DNA of 64,000 bases from Euonymus europaeus (lineage: Eukaryota; Streptophyta; Magnoliopsida; Celastrales; Celastraceae), in the NCBI GenBank assembly GCA_963580455.1, contig OY756960.1, positions 930,001-994,000 of the forward strand, given 5' to 3'. Within the stretch, counting starts at the first letter, position 1. Every line of letters begins with the position of its first letter. Both the position numbers and the translations under genes were made by a program. Shown one piece after another: positions 47,886-59,620 of this stretch. The notes beneath the pieces are model-generated. The model worked only from the letters and a program-made list of their open reading frames with translations, did not search any database and had not been told where the DNA came from.

Positions 47886-50800
47886 GGCTAGTTGGTCTCG
47901 TTTCACCTAGTTAGCCGCGAATTGTGGTTTCTTTACGTAAACGGTTTTATGAATCCGTTGTCTCCGAGTTCTGAATTCGGTGATTTTTAGCTTGATTACA
48001 CACTACTTTTCGAGCTCTACGACCCTGGCGTTTCGGATTTTGATTTCAGAACTCATGGCTACTTGGTCTCGTTTCACTTATTTAGCCGCGAAATGTGGTT
48101 TCTTTAAGTAAACGGTTTTATGAATATCCGTTTACTCCGAGTTCTGAATTCGGTGATTTTTAGCGTGATTTCACACTAATTTTTGAGCTCTACAATCCTG
48201 GCGTTTCGGATTTTGATTTCAGAACTCGTGGCTAGTTGGTCTCGTTTCACCTATTTAGCCGCGAAATGTGGTTTCTTTACGTAAACGGTTTTATGAATAT
48301 CCGTTGACTCGGAGTTCTGAATTCGGTGATTTTTAGCTTGATTTCACACTACTTTTCGAGCTCTACAATCCTGGCATTTCGGATTTTGATTTCAGAACTC
48401 GTGGCTAGTAGGTCTCGTTTCACCTAGTTAGCCGCGAAATGTGGTTTCTTTACGTAAACGGTTTTATGAATATCCGTTGACTCCGAGTTCTGAATTCGGT
48501 GATTTTTAGCTTGATTTCACACTACTTTTCGAGCTCTACGATCCTGGCGTTTCGGATTTTGATTTCAGAACTCGTGGCTAGTTGGTCTCGTTTCACCTAG
48601 TTAGCCGCGAAATGTGGTTTCTTTACGTAAACGGTTTTATGAATATCCGTTGACTCCGAGTTCTGAATTCGGTGATTTTTAGTTTGATTTCACACTACTT
48701 TTCGAGCTCTACAATCCTGGCGTTTCGGATTTTGATTTCAGAACTCGTAGCTAGTTGGTCTCGTTTCACCTAGTTAGCCGCGAAATGTGGTTTCTTTACG
48801 TAAACGGTTTTATGAATATCCGTTGACTCCGAGTTCTGAATTCGGTGATTTTTAGCTTGATTTCACACTAATTTTTGAGCTCTACGATCCTGGCGTTTCG
48901 GATTTTGATTTCAGAAATCGTGGCTAGTTGGTCTCGTTTCACCTAGTTAGCCGCGAAATGTGGTTTCTTTACGTTAACGGTTTTATGAATATCCGTTGAC
49001 TCCGAGTTCTGAATTCGGTGATTTTTAGCTTGATTTCACACTACTTTTCGAGCTCTACAATCCTGGCGTTTCGGATTTTGATATCAGAACTTGTGGCTAG
49101 TAGGTCTCGTTTCACCTAGTTAGCCGCGAATTGTGGTTTCTTTACGTAAACGGTTTTATGAATATCCGTTGACTCCGAGTTCTGAATTCGGTGATTTTTA
49201 GCTTGATTTCACACTAATTTTCGAGCTCTACAATCCTGGCGTTTCGGATTTTGATTTCAGAACTCGTGGCTAGTTGGTCTCGTTTCACTTATTTAGCCGC
49301 GAAATGTGGTTTCTTTAAGTAAACGGTTTTATGAATATCCGTTGACTCCGAGTTCTGAATTCGGTGATTTTTAGCTTGATTTCACACTAATTTTTGAGCT
49401 CTACAATCCTGGCGTTTCGGATTTTGATTTCAGAACTCGTGGCTAGTTGGTCTCGTTTCACCTATTTAGCCGCGAAATGTGGTTTCTTTACGTAAACGGT
49501 TTTATGAATATCCGTTGACTCCGAGTTCTGAATTCGGTGATTTTTAGCTTGATTTCACACTACTTTTCGAGCTCTACAATCCTGGCGTTTCGGATTTTGA
49601 TTTCAGAACTCGTGGCTAGTAGGTCTCGTTTCACCTAGTTAGCCGCGAAATATGGTTTCTTTACGTAAACGGTTTTATGAATATCCGTTGACTCCGAGTT
49701 CTGAATTCGGTGATTTTTAGCTTGATTTCACACTAATTTTCGAGCTCTACAATCCTGGCGTTTCGGATTTTGATTTCAGAACTCGTGGCTAGTTGGTCTC
49801 GTTTCTCCTAGTTAGCCGCGAAATGTGGTTTCTTTACGTAAACGGTTTTATGAATATCCGTTGACTCCGAGTTCTGAATTCGTTGATTTTTAGCTTGATT
49901 TCACACTACTTTTCGAGCTCTACAATCCTGGCGTTTCGGATTTTGATTTCAGAACTCGTAGCTAGTTGGTCTCGTTTCACCTAGTTAGCCGCGAAATGTG
50001 GTTTCTTTACGTAAACGGTTTTATGAATATCCGTTTACTCCGAGTTCTGAATTCGGTGATTTTTAGCTTGATTTCACACTAATTTTCGAGCTCTACGATC
50101 CTGGCGTTTCGGATTTTGATTTCAGAACTCGTAGCTAGTTGGTCTCGTTTCACCTAGTTAGCCGCGAAATGTGGTTTCTTTACGTAAACGGTTTTATGAA
50201 TATCCGTTGACTCCGAGTTCTGAATTCGGTGATTTTTCGCTTGATTTCACACTACTTTTCGAGCTCTACAATCCTGGTGTTTCGGATTTTGATTTCAGAA
50301 CTCGTGGCTAGTAGGTCTCGTTTCACCTAGTTAGCCGCGAAATGTGGTTTCTTTACGTAAACGGTTTTATGAATATCCGTTGACTCCGAGTTCTGAATTC
50401 GGTGATTTTTAGCTTGATTTCACACTACTTTTCGAGCTCTACAATCCTGGCGTTTCGGATTTTGATTTCAGAACTCGTAGCTAGTTGGTCTCGTTTCACC
50501 TAGTTAGCCGCGAAATGTGGTTTCTTTACGTAAACGGTTTTATGAATATCCGTTGACTCCGAGTTCTGAATTCGGTGATTTTTAGCTTGATTTCACACTA
50601 CTTTTCGAGCTCTACAATCGTGCCGTTTCGGATTTTGATTTCAGAACTCGTGGCTAGTAGGTCTTGTTTCACCTAGTTAGCCGCGAATTGTGGTTTCTTT
50701 ACGTAAACGGTTTTATGAATCCGTTGTCTCCGAGTTCTGAATTCGGTGATTTTTAGCTTGATTACACACTACTTTTCGAGCTCTACGACCCTGGCGTTTC

Positions 50801-53069
50801 GGATTTTGATTTCAGAACTCATGGCTACTTGGTCTCGTTTCACTTATTTAGCCGCGAAATGTGGTTTCTTTAAGTAAACGGTTTTATGAATATCCGTTGA
50901 CTCCGAGTTCTGAATTCGGTGATTTTTAGCTTGATTTCACACTAATTTTTGAGCTCTACAATCCTGGCGTTTCGGATTTTGATTTCAGAACTCGTGGCTA
51001 GTTGGTCTCGTTTCACCTATTTAGCCGCGAAATGTGGTTTCTTTACGTAAACGGTTTTATGAATATCCGTTGACTCCGAGTTCTGAATTCGGTGATTTTT
51101 AGCTTGATTTCACACTACTTTTCGAGCTCTACAATCCTGGCGTTTCGGATTTTGATTTCAGAACTCGTGGCTAGTAGGTCTCGTTTCACCTAGTTAGCCG
51201 CGAAATGTGGTTTCTTTACGTAAACGGTTTTATGAATATCCGTTGACTCCGAGTTCTGAATTCGGTGATTTTTAGCTTGATTTGACACTAATTTTTGAGC
51301 TCTACAATCCTGGCGTTTCGGATTTTGATTTTAGAACTCGTGGCTAGTTGGTCTCGTTTCACCTAGTTAGCCGCGAAATGTGGTTTCTTTACGTAAACGG
51401 TTTTATGAATATCCGTTGACTCCGAGTTCTGAATTCGTTGATTTTTAGCTTGATTTCACACTACTTTTCGAGCTCTACAATCCTGGCGTTTCGGATTTTG
51501 ATTTCAGAACTCGTAGCTAGTTGGTCTCGTTTCACCTAGTTAGCCGCGAAATGTGGTTTCTTTACGTAAACGGTTTTATGAATATCCGTTGACTCCGAGT
51601 TCTGAATTCGGTGATTTTTAGCTTGATTTCACACTAATTTTCGAGCTCTACGATCCTGGCGTTTCGGATTTTGATTTCAGAACTCGTGGCTAGTTGGTCT
51701 CGTTTCACCTAGTTAGCCGCGAAATGTGGTTTCTTTACGTAAACGGTTTTATGAATATCCGTTGACTCCGAGTTCTGAATTCGGTGATTTTTCGCTTGAT
51801 TTCACACTACTTTTCGAGCTCTACAATCCTGGTGTTTCGGATTTTGATTTCAGAACTCGTGGCTAGTAGGTCTCGTTTCACCTAGTTAGCCGCGAATTGT
51901 GGTTTCTTTACGTAAACGGTTTTATGAATCCGTTGTCTCCGAGTTCTGAATTCGGTGATTTTTAGCTTGATTACACATTACTTTTCGAGCTCTACGACCC
52001 TGGCGTTTCGGATTTTGATTTCAGAACTCATGGCTACTTGGTCTCGTTTCACTTATTTAGCCGCGAAATGTGGTTTCTTTAAGTAAACGGTTTTATGAAT
52101 ATCCGTTGACTCCGAGTTCTGAATTCGGTGATTTTTAGCTTGATTTCACACTAATTTTTGAGCTCTACAATCCTGGCGTTTCGGATTTTGATTTCAGAAC
52201 TCGTGGCTAGTAGGTCTCGTTTCACCTAGTTAGCCGCCAAATGTGGTTTCTTTACGTAAACGGTTTTATGAATATCCGTTGACTCCGAGTTCTGAATTCG
52301 GTGATTTTTAGCTTGATTTGACACTAATTTTTGAGCTCTACAATCCTGGCGTTTCGGATTTTGATTTTAGAACTCGTGGCTAGTTGGTCTCGTTTCACCT
52401 AGTTGGCCGCGAAATGTGGTTTCTTTACGTAAACGGTTTTATGAATATCCGTTGACTCCGAGTTCTGAATTCGGTGATTTTTAGCTTGATTTCACACTAA
52501 TTTTCGAGCTCTACGATCCTGGCGTTTCGGATTTTGATTTCAGAACTCGTGACTAGTTGGTCTCGTTTCACCTAGTTAGCCGCGAAATGTGGTTTCTTTA
52601 CGTAAACGGTTTTATGAATATCCGTTGACTCCGAGTTCTGAATTCGGTGATTTTTAGCTTGATTTCACACTACTTTTCGAGCTCTACAATCCTGGGGTTT
52701 CGGATTTTGATTTCAGAACTCGTAGCTAGTTGGTCTCGTTTCACCTAGTTAGCCGCGAAATGTGGTTTCTTTACGTAAACGGTTTTATGAATATCCGTTG
52801 ACTCCGAGTTCTGAATTCGGTGATTTTTAGCTTGATTTCACACTAATTTTCGAGCTCTACGATCCTGGCATTTCGGATTTTTATTTCAGAACTTGTGGCT
52901 AGTTGGTCTCATTTCACCTAGTTAGCCGCGAAATGTGGTTTCTTTACGTTAACGGTTTTATGAATATCCGTTGACTCCGAGTTCTGAATTCGGTGATTTT
53001 TCGCTTGATTTCACACTACTTTTCGAGCTCTACAATCCTGGCGCTTCGGATTTTGATTTCAGAACTCGT
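47886..53069 (+). repeat. 171-led higher-order blocks of 16, 7 and 7 monomers
   Basis: 171-bp units at 47,886, 50,652, 51,861 and 53,070 are spaced by 16, 7 and 7 monomers (2,766, 1,209 and 1,209 bp). Each is followed by the GGCTACTTGG/TTTAAGTAAAC unit, then by TTTTTGAGCTC and GTAGCTAG types. The 16-monomer block contains about two rounds of this series with one 171-bp unit replaced by a full-length GAATTGTGG unit near 49,130. TTTGACACTAAT near 51,284 is repeated near 52,318. Confidence 0.8.
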
Positions 53070-54266
53070 GGCTAGTAGGTCCCGTTTCACCTAGTTAGCC
53101 GCGAATTGTGGTTTCTTTACGTAAACGGTTTTATGAATCCATTGTCTCCGAGTTCTGAATTCGGTAATTTTTAGCTTGATTACACACTACTTTTCGAGCT
53201 CTACGACCCTGGCGTTTCGGATTTTGATTTCAGAACTCATGGCTACTTGGTCTCGTTTCACTTATTTAGCCGCGAAATGTGGTTTTTTAAGTAAACGGTT
53301 TTATGAATATCCGTTGACTCCGAGTTCTGAATTCGGTGATTTTTAGCTTGATTTCACACTAATTTTTGAGCTCTACAATCCTGGCGTTTCGGATTTTGAT
53401 TTCAGAACTCGTGGCTAGTTGGTCTCGTTTCACATATTTAGCCGCGAAATGTGGTTTCTTTACGTAAACGGTTTTATGAATATCTGTTGACTCCGAGTTC
53501 TGAATTCGGTGATTTTTAGCTTGATTTCACACTACTTTTCGAGCTCTACAGTCCTGGCATTTCGGATTTTGATTTCAGAACTCGTGGCTAGTAGGTCTCG
53601 TTTCACCTAGTTGGCCGCGAAATGTGGTTTCTTTACGTAAACGGTTTTATGACTCCGAGTTCTGAATTCGGTGATTTTTAGCTTGATTTCACACTACTTT
53701 ACGAGCTCTACGATCCTGGCATTTCGGATTTTGATTTCAGAACTCGTGGCTAGTTGGTCTCGTTTCACCTAGTTAGCCGCGAAATGTGGTTTCTTTACGT
53801 AAACGGTTTTATGAATATCCGTTGACTCCGAGTTCTGAATTCGGTGATTTTTAGCTTGATTTCACACTAATTTTCGAGCTCTACGATCCTGGCCTTTCGG
53901 ATTTTGATTTCAGAACTCGTGGCTAGTTGGTCTCGTTTCACCTAGTTAGCCGCGAATTGTGGTTTCTTTACGTAAACGGTTTTATGAATATCCGTTGACT
54001 CCGAGTTCTGAATTCGGTGATTTTTAGCTTGATTTCACACTACTTTTCGAGCTCTACAATCCTGGCGTTTCGGATTTTGATTTCAGAACTCGTGGCTAGT
54101 TGGTCTCGTTTCACCTAGTTAGCCGCGAAATGTGGTTTCTTTACGTAAACGGTTTTATGAATATCCGTTGACTCCGAGTTCTGAATTCGGTGATTTTTCG
54201 CTTGATTTCACACTACTTTTCGAGCTCTACAATCCTGGCGTTTCGGATTTTGATTTCAGAATTCGT
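53070..54266 (+). repeat. Seven-monomer block with several indels (1,197 bp)
   Basis: The block opens with a 171-bp unit having GGTCCCG and GAATCCATTG. It contains a 172-bp unit (GGTTTTTTAAGTAAAC near 53,281), a CACATATTTAG unit with ATATCTGTTG, the 162-bp unit at 53,586, TTTACGAGCTC near 53,698 and CTGGCCTTT near 53,891. The same series, without the 1-bp and 11-bp deletions, recurs from 57,029, 3,959 bp downstream. Confidence 0.85.
53586..53747 (+). repeat. 162-bp monomer with an 11-bp deletion
   Basis: TTTTATGAATATCCGTTGAC is reduced to TTTTATGAC, an 11-bp loss joined at the repeated trinucleotide TGA. This is the largest deletion in the window. The related unit at 57,545 (CTAGTTGGCCGCG, then TTTACGAGCTC) is full length, so the deletion happened after the two blocks separated. 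Short direct repeats at the ends suggest slippage or end joining. Confidence 0.9.
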
Positions 54267-55992
54267 GGCTAGTAGGTCTCGTTTCACCTAGTTAGCCGCG
54301 AATTGTGGTTTCTTTACGTAAACGGTTTTATGAATCCGTTGTCTCCGAGTTCTGAATTCGGTGATTTTTAGCTTGATTACACACTACTTTTCGAGCTCTA
54401 CGACCCTGGCGTTTCGGATTTTGATTTCAGAACTCATGGCTACTTGGTCTCGTTTCACTTATTTAGCCGCGAAATGTGGTTTCTTTAAGTAAACGGTTTT
54501 ATGAATATCCGTTGACTCCGAGTTCTGAATTCGGTGATTTTTAGCTTGATTTCACACTAATTTTTGAGCTCTACAATCCTGGCGTTTCGGATTTTGATTT
54601 CAGAACTCGTGGCTAGTTGGTCTCGTTTCACCTGTTTAGCCGCGAAATGTGGTTTCTTTACGTAAACGGTTTTATGAATATCCGTTGACTCCGAGTTCTG
54701 AATTCGGTGATTTTTAGCTTGATTTCACACTACTTTTCGAGCTCTACAATCCTGGCGGTTCGAATTTTGATTTCAGAACTCGTGGCTAGTTGGTCTCGTT
54801 TCACCTAGTTAGCCGCGAAATGTGGTTTCTTTACGTAAACGGTTTTATGAATATCCGTTGACTCCGAGTTCTGAATTCGGTGATTTTTAGCTTGATTTCA
54901 CACTAATTTTCGAGCTCTACGATCCTGGCATTTCGGATTTTTATTTCAGAACTCGTGGCTAGTTGGTCTCGTTTCACCTAGTTAGCCGCGAAATGTGGTT
55001 TCTTTACGTAAACGGTTTTATGAATATCCGTTGACTCCGAGTTCTGAATTCGGTGATTTTTCGCTTGATTTCACACTACTTTTCGAGCTCTACAATCCTG
55101 GCGTTTCGGATTTTGATTTCACAATTCGTGGCTAGTAGGTCTCGTTTCACCTAGTTAGCCGCGAATTGTGGTTTCTTTACGTAAACGGTTTTATGAATCC
55201 GTTGTCTCCGAGTTCTGAATTCGGTGATTTTTAGCTTGATTACACACTACTTTTCGAGCTCTACGACCCTGGCGTTTCGGATTTTGATTTCAGAACTCAT
55301 GGCTACTTGGTCTCGTTTCACTTATTTAGCCGCGAAATGTGGTTTCTTTAAGTAAACGGTTTTATGAATATCCGTTGACTCCGAGTTCTGAATTCGGTGA
55401 TTTTTAGCTTGATTTCACACTAATTTTTGAGCTCTACAATCCTGGCGTTTCGGATTTTGATTTCAGAACTCGTGGCTAGTTGGTCTCGTTTCACCTGTTT
55501 AGCCGCGAAATGTGGTTTCTTTACGTAAACGGTTTTATGAATATCCGTTGACTCCGAGTTCTGAATTCGGTGATTTTTAGCTTGATTTCACACTACTTTT
55601 CGAGCTCTACAATCCTGGCGGTTCGAATTTTGATTTCAGAACTCGTGGCTAGTTGGTCTCGTTTCACCTAGTTAGCCGCGAAATGTGGTTTCTTTACGTA
55701 AACGGTTTTATGAATATCCGTTGACTCCGAGTTCTGAATTCGGTGATTTTTAGCTTGATTTCACACTACTTTTCGAGCTCTACAATCCTGGGGTTTCGGA
55801 TTTTGATTTCAGAACTCGTCGCTAGTTGGTCTCGTTTCACCTAGTTAGCCGCGAAATGTGGTTTCTTTACGTAAACGGTTTTATGAATATCCGTTGACTC
55901 CGAGTTCTGAATTCGGTGATTTTTAGCTTGATTTCACACTAATTTTCGAGCTCTACGATCCTGGCATTTCGGATTTTTATTTCAGAACTCGT
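54267..55992 (+). repeat. Five-monomer tandem repeat (863 bp, two copies)
   Basis: Units at 54,267-55,129 repeat at 55,130-55,992. Shared landmarks are the 171-bp unit, CACCTGTTTAG (CCTG at 54,631 and 55,494) and CTGGCGGTTCGAATTTTG (near 54,753 and 55,616). The spacing is 5 x 173 minus 2. The second copy is followed by GTCGCTAG units near 55,819 and 55,992. Confidence 0.87.
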
Positions 55993-57028
55993 CGCTAGTT
56001 GGTCTCGTTTCACCTAGTTAGCCGCGAAATGTGGTTTCTTTACGTTAACGGTTTTATGAATATCCGTTGACTCCGAGTTCTGAATTCGGTGATTTTTCGC
56101 TTGATTTCACACTACTTTTCGAGCTCTACAATCCTGGCGTTTCGGATTTTGATTTCAGAACTCGTGGCTAGTAGGTCTCGTTTCACCTAGTTAGCCGCGA
56201 ATTGTGGTTTCTTTACGTAAACGGTTTTATGAATCCGTTGTCTCCGAGTTCTGAATTCGGTGATTTTTAGCTTGATTACACACTACTTTTCGAGCTCTAC
56301 GACCCTGGCGTTTCGGATTTTGATTTCAGAACTCATGGCTACTTGGTCTCGTTTCACTTATTTAGCCGCGAAATGTGGTTTCTTTAAGTAAACGGTTTTA
56401 TGAATATCCGTTGACTCCGAGTTCTGAATTCGGTGATTTTTAGCTTGATTTCACACTAATTTTTGAGCTCTACAATCCTGGTGTTTCGGATTTTCATTTC
56501 AGAACTCGTGGCTAGTTGGTCTCGTTTCACATATTTAGCCGCGAAATGTGGTTTCTTTACGTAAACGGTTTTATGAATATCTGTTGACTCCGAGTTCTGA
56601 ATTCGGTGATTTTTAGCTTGATTTCACACTACTTTTCGAGTTCTACAATCCTGGAATTTCGGATTTTGATTTCAGAACTCGTGGCTAGTAGGTCTCGTTT
56701 CACCTAGTTAGCCGCGAAATGTGGTTTCTTTACGTAAACGGTTTTATGAATATCCGTTGACTCCGAGTTCTGAATTCGGTGATTTTTAGCTTGATTTCAC
56801 ACTAATTTTCGAGCTCTACGATCCTGGCATTTCGGATTTTTATTTCAGAACTCGTGGCTAGTTGGTCTCGTTTCACCTAGTTAGCCGCGAAATGTGGTTT
56901 CTTTACGTTAACGGTTTTATGAATATCCGTTGACTCCGAGTTCTGAATTCGGTGATTTTTCGCTTGATTTCACACTACTTTTCGAGCTCTACAATCCTGG
57001 CGTTTCGGATTTTGATTTCAGAACTCGT
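55993..57028 (+). repeat. Units linking the five-monomer repeat to the next 171-led blocks
   Basis: Six units lie here, including the 171-bp unit at 56,166, a TTTTCATTTCAG ending near 56,492, CACATATTTAG near 56,529 and GAGTTCTAC near 56,638. The spacing from 55,130 to 56,166 is 6 monomers and from 56,166 to 57,029 is 5. No non-satellite sequence is present. Confidence 0.75.
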
Positions 57029-59620
57029 GGCTAGTAGGTCCCGTTTCACCTAGTTAGCCGCGAATTGTGGTTTCTTTACGTAAACGGTTTTATGAATCCA
57101 TTGTCTCCGAGTTCTGAATTCGGTGATTTTTAGCTTGATTACACACTACTTTTCGAGCTCTACGACCCTGGCGTTTCGGATTTTGATTTCAGAACTCATG
57201 GCTACTTGGTCTCGTTTCACTTATTTAGCCGCGAAATGTGGTTTCTTTAAGTAAACGGTTTTATGAATATCCGTTGACTCCGAGTTCTGAATTCGGTGAT
57301 TTTTAGCTTGATTTCACACTAATTTTTGAGCTCTACAATCCTGGCGTTTCGGATTTCGATTTCAGAACTCGTGGCTAGTTGGTCTCGTTTCACATATTTA
57401 GCCGCGAAATGTGGTTTCTTTACGTAAACGGTTTTATGAATATCTGTTGACTCCGAGTTCTGAATTCGGTGATTTTTAGCTTGATTTCACACTACTTTTC
57501 GAGCTCTACAATCCTGGCATTTCGGATTTTGATTTCAGAACTCCTGGCTAGTAGGTCTCGTTTCACCTAGTTGGCCGCGAAATGTGGTTTCTTTACGTAA
57601 ACGGTTTTATGAATATCCGTTGACTCCGAGTTCTGAATTCGGTGATTTTTAGCTTGATTTCACACTACTTTACGAGCTCTACGATCCTGGCATTTCGGAT
57701 TTTGATTTCAGAACTCGTGGCTAGTTGGTCTCGTTTCACCTAGTTAGCCGCGAAATGTGGTTTCTTTACGTAAACGGTTTTATGAATATCCGTTGACTCC
57801 GAGTTCTGAATTCGGTGATTTTTAGCTTGATTTCACACTAATTTTCGAGCTCTACGATCCTGGCCTTTCGGATTTTGATTTCAGAACTCGTGGCTAGTTG
57901 GTCTCGTTTCACCTAGTTAGCCGCGAATTGTGGTTTCTTTACGTAAACGGTTTTATGAATATCCGTTGACTCCGAGTTCTGAATTCGGTGATTTTTAGCT
58001 TGATTTCACACTACTTTTCGAGCTCTACAATCCTGGCGTTTCGGATTTTGATTTTCAGAACTCGTAGCTAGTTGGTCTCGTTTCACCTAGTTAGCCGCGA
58101 AATGTGGTTTCTTTACGTAAACGGTTTTATGAATATCCGTTGACTCCGAGTTCTGAATTCGGTGATTTTTAGCTTGATTTCACACTAATTTTCGAGCTCT
58201 ACAATCCTGGCGTTTCGGATTTTGATTTCAGAACTCGTGGCTAGTTGGTCTCGTTTCACCTAGTTAGCCGCGAAATGTGGTTTCTTTACGTAAACGGTTT
58301 TATGAATATCCGTTGACTCCGAGTTCTGAATTCGGTGATTTTTCGCTTGATTTCACACTACTTTTCGAGCTCTACAATCCTGGCATTTCGGATTTTGATT
58401 TCAGAACTCGTGGCTAGTAGGTCTCGTTTCACCTAGTTAGCCGCGAATTGTGGTTTCTTTACGTAAACGGTTTTATGAATCCGTTGTCTCCGAGTTCTGA
58501 ATTCGGTGATTTTTAGCTTGATTACACACTACTTTTCGAGCTCTACGACCCTGGCGTTTCGGATTTTGATTTCAGAACTCATGGCTACTTGGTCTCGTTT
58601 CACTTATTTAGCCGCGAAATGTGGTTTCTTTAAGTAAACGGTTTTATGAATATCCGTTGACTCCGAGTTCTGAATTCGGTGATTTTTAGCTTGATTTCAC
58701 ACTAATTTTTGAGCTCTACAATCCTGGCGTTTCGGATTTTGATTTCAGAACTCGTGGCTAGTTGGTCTCGTTTCACCTGTTTAGCCGCGAAATGTGGTTT
58801 CTTTACGTAAACGGTTTTATGAATATCCGTTGACTCCGAGTTCTGAATTCGGTGATTTTTAGCTTGATTTCACACTACTTTTCGAGCTCTACAATCCTGG
58901 CGTTTCGGATTTTGATTTCAGAACTCGTGGCTAGTAGGTCTCGTTTCACCTAGTTAGCCGCGAAATGTGGTTTCTTTACGTAAACGGTTTTATGAATATC
59001 CGTTGACTCCGAGTTCTGAATTCGGTGATTTTTAGCTTGATTTCACACTAATTTTCGAGCTCTACGATCCTGGCATTTCGGATTTTGATTTCAGAACTCG
59101 TGGCTAGTTGGTCTCGTTTCACCTAGTTAGCCGCGAAATGTGGTTTCTTTACGTAAACGGTTTTATGAATATCCGTTGACTCCGAGTTCTGAATTCGGTG
59201 ATTTTTAGCTTGATTTCACACTACTTTTCGAGCTCTACGATCCTGGCGTTTCGGATTTTGATTTCAGAACTCGTGGCTAGTTGATCTCGTTTCACCTATT
59301 TAGCCGCGAAATTTGGTTTCTTTACGTAAACGGTTTTATGAATATCCGTTGACTCCGAGTTCTGAATTCGGTGATTTTTAGCTTGATTTCACACTACTTT
59401 TCGAGCTCTACAATCCTGGAGTTTCGGATTTTGATTTCAGAACTCGTGGCTAGTAGGTCTCGTTTCACCTAGTTAGCCGCGAAATGTGGTTTCTTTACGT
59501 TAACGGTTTTATGAATATCCGTTGACTCCGAGTTCTGAATTCGGTGATTTTTCGCTTGATTTCACACTACTTTTCGAGCTCTACAATCCTGGCGTTTCGG
59601 ATTTTGATTTCAGAACTCGT
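57029..59620 (+). repeat. 171-led blocks of 8 and 7 monomers
   Basis: The first block (57,029-58,411) repeats the rare allele set of 53,070-54,266: GGTCCCG, GAATCCATTG, CACATATTTAG, CTAGTTGGCCGCG, TTTACGAGCTC and CTGGCCTTT. It then adds one unit. A 1-bp insertion (GATTTTGATTTTCAG near 58,052) makes it 1,383 bp. The second block (58,412-59,620) has CACCTGTTTAG near 58,777 and a GAAATTTGG unit near 59,308. Confidence 0.83.

Noticed and set aside
54753..54775. GGTTCGAAT, similar to a tRNA B box (also near 55,616)
   Set aside because: It arises from a GCGTTTCGGAT to GCGGTTCGAAT change in one duplicated monomer. No A box, acceptor stem or cloverleaf is present.
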